Position numbers and translations under genes: made by a program | Notes under the pieces: generated by a model | Database searches by the model: none | Told to the model about the DNA's origin: nothing | The model's input: only the letters and a program-made list of their open reading frames with translations | Source of the DNA: 66-474 sp035717365 | GTDB taxonomy: Bacteria; Pseudomonadota; Gammaproteobacteria; Xanthomonadales; Rhodanobacteraceae | NCBI GenBank assembly: GCA_035717365.1 | Contig: DASTIS010000024.1 | Coordinates: 1-9,465, forward strand | Reading direction: 5' to 3' | Length of the DNA stretch: 9,465 nt | Shown here: one piece after another, positions 1-6,467 of the stretch | How the letters are laid out: the number at the start of each line of letters is the position of its first letter | How positions within the stretch are numbered: position 1 is the first letter of the stretch

Positions 1-36
1 CCTTTTGCCGCAGTCCGGAACCACGAATCCAGTCCG

Positions 37-2799
37 ATGCCAAATATCCTGAAGAATCTCCTGGGTAGCCGCAATGAACGCGTGCTGCGCCAAATGTCGA
101 AGGCGGTGGCGCGCATCAGCGCGCTCGAGCCCGAGATGCAGAGTCTGAACGACGACGCCCTGCGCGCCAAGACTGCCGAGTTCAAGCAGCGCATCGCCAA
201 CGGCGAGAGCCTGGACAAGATCCTTCCCGAGGCCTTTGCGGTGGTGCGTGAAGCCAGCCAGCGCGTGATCGGCATGCGGCACTACGACGTGCAGATGATC
301 GGCGGCATCGTGCTGCACCAGGGCAAGATCGCCGAGATGCGCACCGGCGAGGGCAAGACCCTGGTCGCGACCTTGCCGGTGTACCTGAACGCGCTCGAAG
401 GCAAGGGCGTGCACGTGGTCACCGTCAACGACTACCTCGCCAAGCGCGACGCGGCGTGGATGGGCAAGGTCTACAGCTTCCTCGGGCTGACCGTGGGCGT
501 GGTGTGGCCGGGCATGGAGATGTCGGACAAGGCCGAGGCCTACGCCGCCGACATCACCTACGGCACCAACAACGAATTCGGCTTCGACTACCTGCGCGAC
601 AACATGGCGGTGTCGAAGGACCAGCGCTACCAGCGCGGCCTGCACTACGCGATCGTCGACGAGGTCGATTCGATCCTGATCGACGAGGCGCGCACCCCGC
701 TGATCATTTCCGGGCCGGCCGAGGAATCGCCCGAGCTGTACATCCGGGTCAACCGGGTCGTCCCGCACCTGACCCGCCAGGCCAAGGAATCGGTGGCCGG
801 CGAGCCGCCCGAGCCCGGCGACTACTACGTCGATGAAAAGCAGAAGCAGGTCCACCTGTCCGAGGAGGGCATGGAGCACGCCGAGCAGCTGCTGCGGCAG
901 AACGGCATCCTGGATGACGACTCGACGCTGTACGACGCGCGCAACCTGGCCGTGGTGCACCATCTCAATCAGGGTCTGCGCGCCCATGCGTTGTACCAGC
1001 GCGATGTCGATTACATCGTGCGCGATGGCGAGATCATCATCGTCGACGAGTTTACCGGCCGTACCCTTGCGGGGCGGCGCTGGTCCGAAGGCCTGCACCA
1101 GGCCGTCGAGGCCAAGGAAGGCGTGCCGATCCAGCGTGAAAACCAGACGATGGCGACCATCACCTTCCAGAACCTGTTCCGGATGTACGACAAGCTGTCG
1201 GGCATGACCGGTACGGCGGATACGGAAGCCTTCGAGTTCCAGTCGATCTACAGCCTGGACGTGGTGGTGATCCCGACCAACAAGCCGATGATCCGCAAGG
1301 ACAATGCCGACCTGGTGTTCCTCCAGCCCGACGCCAAGTTCAAGGCGGTGCTTGAGGACGTCCGGGAGTGCCGCAAGCGCGGCCAGCCAGTGCTGGTGGG
1401 TACTGCGTCCATCGAGGTGTCGGAACTGGTCCACGGCTTGCTGCAGAAGGCCGGGGTCACGCACGAGGTGTTGAACGCCAAGCAACACGAACGCGAGGCC
1501 AAGATCGTCGAGCAGGCCGGTGCGCCGGGTGCGGTGACCATCGCCACCAACATGGCCGGCCGCGGCACCGACATCGTGCTGGGCGGCAGCCTCGAGGCCG
1601 CGCTGGCCGAGTTGCCGGAAGACGCCACCGATGCCGACAAGGAACGCGTCAAGACCGAGTGGAAGGAACGCCACCAGCAGGTGATCCAGTCCGGCGGGTT
1701 GCACATCATCGGCACCGAGCGCCACGAATCGCGGCGCGTCGACAACCAGTTGCGCGGACGTTCCGGGCGCCAGGGCGACCCGGGTTCCTCGCGCTTCTAC
1801 CTGTCGTTGCAGGACAACCTGATGCGCATCTTCGGCGGCGCCGGGCTGGTGCGCTGGATGCAGCGCTTCGGCATGAAGGATGACGATGCGCTGGAGGACA
1901 AGCTGGTCAGCCGCCAGATCGAGAAGGCCCAGCGCAAGGTCGAAGCGCACAACTTCGATATCCGCAAGCAGTTGCTGGAGTTCGATGACACCGCCAACGA
2001 CCAGCGCAAGGTGATCTACGAGCAGCGCAGGGAGCTGCTCGAATCCGAGGACGTCGCCGAAACCGTCGCCGACATCCGTCGCGACGTGTTCGAATCGTTG
2101 GCCCAGCAGTACGTTCCCAACGAAAGCATCGACGAGCAATGGGACCTTCCCGGCTTGCAGAAAGCGTTGGAATCGGATTTCGGCATGGAGTTGGATCTGG
2201 CGCGCTGGATGGAAACAGCCGAGGAAGCCGATGCGGCAACCATCCATCAACACGTGGCCGACGCCGCCGACACCATGTTCGCGGCCAAGGAGCAGCAGGT
2301 CGGGCCCGAGGTGATGCGCGCGCTGGAAAAGCACGTGATGCTGACCGTCGTCGACGGCGCGTGGAAAGACCACCTTGCCAGCATGGACTACCTTCGCCAG
2401 GGCATCTACCTGCGCAGCTACGCGCAGGTCGATCCCAAGAAGGAATACAAGCGCGAGGCATTCCGGCTGTTCCAGGACATGCTCGAGCGCATCAAGCGCG
2501 AACTCGTGCAAACCCTTGCGCGCGTGCGCATTCGCAGCGAGGAAGAAGTCGCCGCGCTCGAAGCCGAGCAGCGCCGCGCCGCCGAAGCCCGCGCGATGGA
2601 ATTCCAGCACGCACAGACCACCGGCTTCGATTCGTCACCGCAGCCCGGCGGCGATGGCGAACACGCAGGCGCCGCGGCGGGCGCGGTCGCCACCGCAACC
2701 GCCCCCGTCGTGCGCAGCGGCCCCAAGATCGGCCGCAACGACCCGTGCCCGTGCGGCAGCGGCAAGAAATACAAACACTGCCACGGCGCACTCCACTAG
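37..2799 (+). CDS. secA: Protein translocase subunit SecA, complete
   Basis: This is the ATPase motor of the Sec pathway. It binds preproteins and SecYEG at the inner membrane and pushes unfolded polypeptides across using ATP. The 920-aa length is normal for proteobacterial SecA. Visible motifs in order are the N-terminal GSRNERVLRQM region, Walker A MRTGEGKT (101-108), the DEVD box (208-211) followed by SILIDEARTPLIISG, TNMAGRGTDIVLGG (from 504) and the second helicase domain RRVDNQLRGRSGRQGDPG (566-583). An Ala/Gly-rich linker then leads to a zinc-binding tail with Cys904, Cys906, Cys915 and His916 (the CxCx8CH pattern that binds SecB and phospholipid in the family). The ATG at 37 aligns with the known SecA N-terminus, although no good Shine-Dalgarno precedes it in the 36 bases available. 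A hairpin lies just after the stop. No secM-like leader can be judged, because upstream sequence is missing. Confidence 0.99.
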   Translation: MPNILKNLLGSRNERVLRQMSKAVARISALEPEMQSLNDDALRAKTAEFKQRIANGESLDKILPEAFAVVREASQRVIGMRHYDVQMIGGIVLHQGKIAEMRTGEGKTLVATLPVYLNALEGKGVHVVTVNDYLAKRDAAWMGKVYSFLGLTVGVVWPGMEMSDKAEAYAADITYGTNNEFGFDYLRDNMAVSKDQRYQRGLHYAIVDEVDSILIDEARTPLIISGPAEESPELYIRVNRVVPHLTRQAKESVAGEPPEPGDYYVDEKQKQVHLSEEGMEHAEQLLRQNGILDDDSTLYDARNLAVVHHLNQGLRAHALYQRDVDYIVRDGEIIIVDEFTGRTLAGRRWSEGLHQAVEAKEGVPIQRENQTMATITFQNLFRMYDKLSGMTGTADTEAFEFQSIYSLDVVVIPTNKPMIRKDNADLVFLQPDAKFKAVLEDVRECRKRGQPVLVGTASIEVSELVHGLLQKAGVTHEVLNAKQHEREAKIVEQAGAPGAVTIATNMAGRGTDIVLGGSLEAALAELPEDATDADKERVKTEWKERHQQVIQSGGLHIIGTERHESRRVDNQLRGRSGRQGDPGSSRFYLSLQDNLMRIFGGAGLVRWMQRFGMKDDDALEDKLVSRQIEKAQRKVEAHNFDIRKQLLEFDDTANDQRKVIYEQRRELLESEDVAETVADIRRDVFESLAQQYVPNESIDEQWDLPGLQKALESDFGMELDLARWMETAEEADAATIHQHVADAADTMFAAKEQQVGPEVMRALEKHVMLTVVDGAWKDHLASMDYLRQGIYLRSYAQVDPKKEYKREAFRLFQDMLERIKRELVQTLARVRIRSEEEVAALEAEQRRAAEARAMEFQHAQTTGFDSSPQPGGDGEHAGAAAGAVATATAPVVRSGPKIGRNDPCPCGSGKKYKHCHGALH

Positions 2800-2807
2800 C
2801 GCATTTC

Positions 2808-2830
2808 ATCCCCTTCGGAACGAAGGGGAT
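2808..2830 (+). terminator. Hairpin after secA, candidate terminator or mRNA end-stabiliser
   Basis: The arms ATCCCCTTCG (2808-2817) and CGAAGGGGAT (2821-2830) are perfect reverse complements around a 3-base GAA loop, starting 8 bases after the secA stop. The position is right for an intrinsic terminator, but no T-run follows on either strand. It may therefore terminate only weakly or protect the 3' end of the transcript. Confidence 0.5.
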
Positions 2831-2853
2831 CGCGCCGTCGGCGGGCCCAAGCG

Positions 2854-2985
2854 GCGAGCACGATCGCGCGCAGGTACGCTCCTGCGAAAATCCCGCCGGC
2901 ATGGTTTGGTAGGAGCCTGCCTGCAGGCGACCAGTGGCGCCGTGCTTGCTGGAAGGCGACAGGTCGCACGCGGCTGTACTCCTGC
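2854..2985. repeat. Cluster of three REP-like units (minus, plus, minus)
   Basis: Three related units of about 31-33 bases share a G(T/C)AGGAG head, a short GC-rich inverted repeat and a GCGA(C/T) tail. Unit 1 is on the minus strand (2854-2885), unit 2 on the plus strand (2909-2941; stem GCCTGC 2915-2920 and GCAGGC 2923-2928), and unit 3 on the minus strand (2955-2985). The two minus heads sit exactly 100 bases apart (CTCCTGC at 2879-2885 and 2979-2985). Inverted, closely spaced copies resemble the REP/BIME elements of Xanthomonadales and Pseudomonas, which are mobilised by RAYT transposases. No RAYT gene is in the window. The copies differ at several positions, so they are not a fresh duplication. 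Confidence 0.7.
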
Positions 2986-3138
2986 AACGGCGATTGCCCA
3001 AGAGCCGGCCGGCGCGCAGCGTCTACCCTGTCCTTTCCGGCAACGCTCGCCATGCCTGCGGCCCCAGGTGCCGTCCCAATGCGGAGAGACGGAAGCGGGA
3101 ATTCCTGCCCGGCAACAAGCATCGGAGCCGCACACGGT
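2986..3138. other. Remainder of the secA to CDF gene gap, no gene seen
   Basis: With the hairpin and REP-like cluster, this completes a 339-base gap between two convergent genes. The open frames here are GC-rich shadows with no recognisable protein. There is an imperfect palindrome around GGAATTCC (3095-3108) but no convincing terminator for the minus-strand gene that ends at 3139. Confidence 0.5.
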
Positions 3139-4050
3139 CTAGTCCACCACATCCGGCTCGAAGAAGCTCCAGCGCACCTCGCTGAATTCAGCTTTCATCG
3201 CCGCCTCGACGGCATTGATCGCCTCGACCAGGCCGTGCCCGCTGCTGCCGGGTTGCATGCGCGCCTTGACCGACACCATGACATCGTCGCCGATCTGCAG
3301 GGTGATGAGGTGGAGCACCTCGGCGATTTCCTCGCGGCCGTGCAGGAACGCCAGCAGTTCGGCACGGCGGCGGGGTTCGACGCCCTGGCCGATCAGCAGC
3401 GCCTTGACCTCGATGGCGATCAGCACTGACACCACGATCAGCAACACCCCGATCGCGACGGTGCCGGCCGCGTCGAACATCAGGTTGCCCGTGAGCATGG
3501 TGGCGCCCACGGCGATGGTGGCGAAGCACAGGCCGAGCAGGGCCGCCAGGTCCTCGCCGAAGATCACCAGCAGCGCGCTGGAGCGGGTCTGGCGAAACCA
3601 TGTCCACAACGTTTGTTCGCCACGCGCCTTGTTCACTTCGTGCAAACAGCCACGCATCGAAATACCTTCGACAATGATGCCGAACACCAGCACGCCTATG
3701 GCCAGCCACGGCCATTTGAGCGGTTCCGGCGCGGTCAACTTGTGGATGCCTTCGTAGATCGAGAACATGCCCCCCACGCTGAACAGCAGGATCGCCACGA
3801 GGAATGACCAGAAGTACAAGGCGCGGCCCCAGCCCAGAGGATATTCGTCGGATGGCGGGCGTTTGGCCTGGCGGATGCCAAGCAGGAGCAATCCCTGGTT
3901 GCCGCAGTCGGCCAGCGAATGCACCGCTTCGGCCATCATCGCCCCGGAGCTGGTGACGATGGCGGCGCCAAGTTTGGCGACGAAGATCGCAAAATTGGCG
4001 CCCAGCGCGAGCAGGATCGCCTTGATCGGGTTGGCGTGGCCGGATGACAT
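3139..4050 (-). CDS. Cation diffusion facilitator family transporter (ZnT9-like subgroup)
   Basis: A 303-aa inner-membrane protein of the cation diffusion facilitator (CDF) family, whose members exchange divalent metals such as zinc, iron or manganese for protons. About six membrane helices can be drawn (near 11-33, 39-57, 76-98, 115-135, 157-180, 192-213), followed by a soluble C-terminal domain (about 225-303). TM2 carries EAVHSLADCGNQ with His44 and Asp48, the usual metal-site positions. TM5 has FGEDLAALLGL (Glu166-Asp167) where many CDFs have HxxxD. An ED pair followed by AA is a feature I associate with the SLC30A9/ZnT9-like branch. The ATG at 4050 has only a distant GAGAGG upstream (10-base gap). 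It lies 88 bases after the deacetylase gene on the same strand and may be transcribed separately. The metal cannot be assigned from the sequence. Confidence 0.92.
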   Translation of the reverse strand: MSSGHANPIKAILLALGANFAIFVAKLGAAIVTSSGAMMAEAVHSLADCGNQGLLLLGIRQAKRPPSDEYPLGWGRALYFWSFLVAILLFSVGGMFSIYEGIHKLTAPEPLKWPWLAIGVLVFGIIVEGISMRGCLHEVNKARGEQTLWTWFRQTRSSALLVIFGEDLAALLGLCFATIAVGATMLTGNLMFDAAGTVAIGVLLIVVSVLIAIEVKALLIGQGVEPRRRAELLAFLHGREEIAEVLHLITLQIGDDVMVSVKARMQPGSSGHGLVEAINAVEAAMKAEFSEVRWSFFEPDVVD

Positions 4051-4112
4051 GTGGGGGGTGCCTCTCGAGCAGCGAAGCCGTCAATTTAGCGGCGCCCGGG
4101 TCAACATTCGAC

Positions 4113-4134
4113 CGTTGCCGACGCGACGGCAACG
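4113..4134 (-). terminator. Stem-loop just past the deacetylase stop
   Basis: The arms CGTTGCCG (4113-4120) and CGGCAACG (4127-4134) pair over 8 bases around a 6-base loop. The structure lies 4 bases downstream (minus strand) of the stop codon at 4139-4141. There is no clear T-run after it, so it is a weak or factor-assisted terminator candidate that would separate the three-gene group from the CDF gene. Confidence 0.45.
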
Positions 4135-4138
4135 TGCG

Positions 4139-5056
4139 TCATGCCATCAATGCCGCCACGTGTGCCGCAACGCCCTCGCGCAGCGCGTCGAGGTCGTACC
4201 CACCTTCGAGCGTTGACACGATGCGGCCGTCGGCGTGCCGGTCGGCGAGTCTGCACAGACGTCGGGTGATCCATGCGTAGTCGTCGGGCATGAGTTGCAG
4301 TTGCGCCAACGGGTCGCGGGCGTCGGCGTCGAACCCGGCGGAAATCAGCAACAGTTGTGGACGGAACAGGTCGAGTTCGGGCAGCAGTTTTTCTTCCCAC
4401 GCCGCACGGAATTCGGCGGACCGTGCGCCCGGCGGCAGCGGGGCGTTGTGGATGTTGCCCACACCGCGTTCGCTGGCCGCGCCGGTGCCGGGGTACAGCG
4501 GCATCTGGTGACTGGATGCGTAGGACACACGTGCATCGTGCTGGAAGATGTCCTGGGTTCCGTTGCCATGGTGGACGTCGAAATCGACAATTGCGACGCG
4601 GTCGATATCGCGGGTAGCCAGCGCGTGTGCCGCGGCGACCGCGACGCTGTTGAACAGGCAGAATCCCATGGCCTGGTCGCGGGTGGCGTGGTGGCCGGGA
4701 GGACGCACCGCGCAGAAGGCGCGGCGTGTTGCGTCGTCCAGGACCGCATCGACCGCCGCACACGCAGCGCCGGCCGCGCGTAACGCGGCTTCCAGTGATC
4801 CCGGCGACATCACGGTATCGGGATCGAGACGCGCGTGACCTTGCGCCGGCGCACTGGCGAAGACGTGATCGATGTAGCTGGCGGCATGAACGCGTTGGAG
4901 TTGCTCGCGCGTCGCGCGCGGCGCCTCGAAACGCTCGAGTGCGGCAAAACGGGGATCGCCCAGCGCCGTGAACACCGCACGCAGCCGCGCCGGCGATTCG
5001 GGATGATCACCACCGGGGTCGTGATCGAAGCAGGCGGGATGGGTGTAGATCCGCAT
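4139..5056 (-). CDS. Histone-deacetylase-superfamily amidohydrolase
   Basis: A 305-aa zinc hydrolase of the HDAC / acetoin utilization / acetylpolyamine amidohydrolase superfamily, likely removing acetyl groups from protein lysines, polyamines or small molecules in the cytoplasm. Motifs are HPESPARLRA (18-27), RPPGHHA (118-124, active-site His122-His123), VDFDVHHGNGTQ (157-168, zinc ligands Asp160 and His162), SAGFDAD (239-245, third ligand Asp243) and LEGGYDL (283-289, catalytic Tyr287). All key residues are present, so it should be active. EGGYDL is typical of class II-like bacterial members. The ATG at 5056 gives the family N-terminus MRIYTHPACFDHDP and has AGAGG upstream. A longer frame continues to 5416 but runs over the adenosyltransferase gene. 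The 17-base gap to that upstream gene suggests co-transcription. The substrate is unknown. Confidence 0.93.
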   Translation of the reverse strand: MRIYTHPACFDHDPGGDHPESPARLRAVFTALGDPRFAALERFEAPRATREQLQRVHAASYIDHVFASAPAQGHARLDPDTVMSPGSLEAALRAAGAACAAVDAVLDDATRRAFCAVRPPGHHATRDQAMGFCLFNSVAVAAAHALATRDIDRVAIVDFDVHHGNGTQDIFQHDARVSYASSHQMPLYPGTGAASERGVGNIHNAPLPPGARSAEFRAAWEEKLLPELDLFRPQLLLISAGFDADARDPLAQLQLMPDDYAWITRRLCRLADRHADGRIVSTLEGGYDLDALREGVAAHVAALMA

Positions 5057-5073
5057 GCTGGACGCGCCTCTTG

Positions 5074-5646
5074 TCAAGTTTGCGGCTTGGGACGCGGACG
5101 CTTTTCGTGTTGCCACAAGACCTCGCCGTGCCCGCTGGCGCGGGCGAGTACGCGGGACAGCACGAACAGCAGGTCGGACAGGCGGTTGAGGTACTTCACC
5201 GCCTGCGGGCGTACGGTCTCGTTGCGCGCCAGGGTCACCACGCGACGTTCGGCGCGCCGGCACACCGTGCGAGCGACGTGGCATTGTGCGGCGGCCATGC
5301 CGCCACCCGGAAGGATGAATTCCTTGAGCATTGGGAGGTCGGCGTTGTAGTGGTCGAGCGTCTGTTCCAGCCCGGCGACGTCGGCGTCGTGGATCATCTC
5401 CATGCCGGGGACGCACAGCTCCCCGCCGAGGTCGAACAGCGCGTGCTGGATGCGGACGAGGTGTTCGCGCACGTCGTCGGGCACACCGTCACAGGCAAGC
5501 ATCACGCCGATCACGGAATTCAATTCGTCGATCGTGCCGTAGGCTTCGACGCGCGCGGAATCCTTGGGCGTGCGCGACCCGTCACCCAGCCCGGTGGTGC
5601 CGTCGTCACCTGTGCGCGTATAGATTTTCGAAAGGCGATTGCCCAC
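5074..5646 (-). CDS. pduO: PduO-type cob(I)yrinic acid a,c-diamide / cob(I)alamin adenosyltransferase
   Basis: A 190-aa cytoplasmic enzyme that transfers the 5'-deoxyadenosyl group of ATP to cob(I)alamin or cob(I)inamide, making adenosylcobalamin. The sequence shows the ATP-binding N-terminus KIYTRTGDDGTTGLGDGSR (7-25), VEAYGTIDELNS (33-44), FILPGG (110-115), CRRAERRVV (129-137) and YLNRLSDLLFVLSRV (152-166), all signatures of the PduO/MMAB type and distinct from the CobA/BtuR type. The symbol denotes the type, since no propanediol-utilisation genes are nearby. The start is GTG at 5646. An ATG overlapping the upstream stop (A at 5656) is out of frame, so the homologous N-terminus MGNRLSK supports GTG. 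It sits 9 bases after the DUF6580 gene and 17 before the deacetylase gene. No cobalamin riboswitch is recognisable upstream. The short tail after 175 is basic and proline-rich. Confidence 0.95.
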   Translation of the reverse strand: MGNRLSKIYTRTGDDGTTGLGDGSRTPKDSARVEAYGTIDELNSVIGVMLACDGVPDDVREHLVRIQHALFDLGGELCVPGMEMIHDADVAGLEQTLDHYNADLPMLKEFILPGGGMAAAQCHVARTVCRRAERRVVTLARNETVRPQAVKYLNRLSDLLFVLSRVLARASGHGEVLWQHEKRPRPKPQT

Positions 5647-5655
5647 GGTCCGGCA

Positions 5656-6240
5656 TCAATGCGCGGCCGTGAGCCGTAGCGTGGCCCAGCGACGGCCGAG
5701 CAGGGCAAAGCCGCCGAACAGTACCGCCGTCCACAGCAACGTGCCGGGCAGGCTGCCGTACTGGTAGAACGGCCAACCTGCCACGTAGGACGCCATGAGG
5801 CCGGACGTGGTATGCGGATACATCGTGCCGCCCAGCCACACGAAGAAGTTGGTGACCAGGTAGAAACCGGTCGCGCTGCCGATCGCCGCCAGTGCGGTGT
5901 TGGCGACGCGCACGCGTCCGCGCAACGAAAACCCGACCATCGCGGTCAGCACCACGCAGCCGTACACCACCGGCATCATCCAGCCGTAGAAACCGATGAA
6001 GCAATCCGCGATGAACAGCGCCACCAGGGGCACCGCAATCGCAAGCTTGCGATTCGCGAAATATGCGCCGCCGAACAGCGCCATCGCCTCGACCGGGGTG
6101 AAGTTCCACGGCATCGAGCCCGCGGCGAAATGCACGCCCAGGCGATAGATGACGGTGAATGCGATCATCCCGCACAACACCAGGGTGCCGGGGGAAAAGA
6201 CGGTCGATTGCGGGGAGCGTGCGGGCAATTGTTGCGACAT
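5656..6240 (-). CDS. DUF6580-type integral membrane protein, putative transport protein
   Basis: A 194-aa hydrophobic protein with about five or six membrane segments (near 19-35, 50-62, 65-83, 88-104, 115-136, 165-182). The conserved block WNFTPVEAMALFGGAYFANR (45-64), followed by VPLVALFIADCFIGFY (70-85), matches my recollection of the DUF6580 family, which resembles small substrate-binding (S) components of ECF vitamin transporters. That functional link is inference. The start at 6240 is preferred because an AGGA lies 8 bases upstream; in-frame ATGs at 6249 and 6255 lack a properly placed site, and the extra residues of the longer frame look non-conserved. It is first in a three-gene minus-strand group, 9 bases before the corrinoid adenosyltransferase. 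That context makes a corrinoid or other cofactor-precursor substrate worth considering. No ECF ATPase or T-component is in the window. Confidence 0.8.
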   Translation of the reverse strand: MSQQLPARSPQSTVFSPGTLVLCGMIAFTVIYRLGVHFAAGSMPWNFTPVEAMALFGGAYFANRKLAIAVPLVALFIADCFIGFYGWMMPVVYGCVVLTAMVGFSLRGRVRVANTALAAIGSATGFYLVTNFFVWLGGTMYPHTTSGLMASYVAGWPFYQYGSLPGTLLWTAVLFGGFALLGRRWATLRLTAAH

Positions 6241-6254
6241 GGAATCCATCCTCA
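6241..6254 (-). promoter_or_regulatory. Ribosome-binding site choosing the 6240 start of the DUF6580 gene
   Basis: Read on the minus strand, GAGGA precedes TGGATTCC and then ATG at 6240, an ideal spacing of 8. For the ATG at 6249 the same purine run would touch the start codon. For the ATG at 6255 no purine-rich site precedes. This decides in favour of the 194-aa form. Confidence 0.6.
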
Positions 6255-6285
6255 TTGCGACTTTTTTGCGGGAGAGCCTGATTTG

Positions 6286-6386
6286 GCTCGTCACCCCGGA
6301 ATCGCCAGGCGATATCCGGGAACCAGCGACCTTGGACATTGTGGAAAAGGCGCCGGGTTGCCGTTTTCGCGGGAACGACGACGAGC
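6286..6386. repeat. MITE-like element with terminal inverted repeats, 101 bp
   Basis: The ends are GCTCGTC (6286-6292) and its reverse complement GACGAGC (6380-6386). Just outside lie AGCCTGATTTG (6275-6285) and AGCCTGATCTG (6388-6398), an 11-base direct repeat with one mismatch that looks like a target-site duplication. Inside, the left end folds into a hairpin (CCCGGA 6295-6300 with TCCGGG 6315-6320, plus five inner pairs), and the right end forms a weaker one (GTTCCCG paired with CGGCAAC on the minus strand). The minus-strand words GTTCCCGCGAAAACGGCAACC and GTCGCTGG resemble the dispersed GTCATTCCCGCGAAAGCGGG-type repeats common in GC-rich proteobacteria. It encodes no protein and occupies most of the intergenic region between divergent genes. 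Confidence 0.65.
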
Positions 6387-6420
6387 AAGCCTGATCTGAC
6401 CGCCCCTAGCTTACTGCAAC

Positions 6421-6445
6421 CGGCGCGCGCCGCGGGCTGACCCGC
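6421..6445. other. Palindromes in the ubiH upstream region
   Basis: CGGCGCGCGCCG (6421-6432) is a perfect 12-base palindrome. It is followed at once by GCGGG-CTGA-CCCGC (6432-6445), a 5-bp stem with a 4-base loop. Both sit 22-46 bases before the ubiH ATG and could be an operator or a leader structure. In DNA this GC-rich, chance is a fair alternative. I cannot place a confident -35/-10 pair here. Confidence 0.3.
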
Positions 6446-6467
6446 ATCAACCGGTTATCATCGCGCG

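Noticed and set aside
2139..3142. Plus-strand frames spanning the secA 3' end and the intergenic region
   Set aside because: Their composition is that of frame-shifted secA, and they run through the hairpin and REP-like units with no protein signature.
5057..5416. Upstream extension of the deacetylase frame to 425 aa
   Set aside because: It overlaps the adenosyltransferase gene on the same strand in another frame. The extension is arginine-rich and unlike any family N-terminus, whereas the 5056 start gives the expected MRIYTHPACF opening.
5647..6240. Cobalamin riboswitch ahead of the adenosyltransferase
   Set aside because: The gene starts 9 bases after the DUF6580 gene, and I see no B12-box-like conserved core there or in 6241-6467.
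6241..6339. Longer N-terminus for the DUF6580 protein
   Set aside because: It would translate through the MITE-like element. The 33 extra residues are not hydrophobic or family-like, and the good ribosome-binding site favours 6240.
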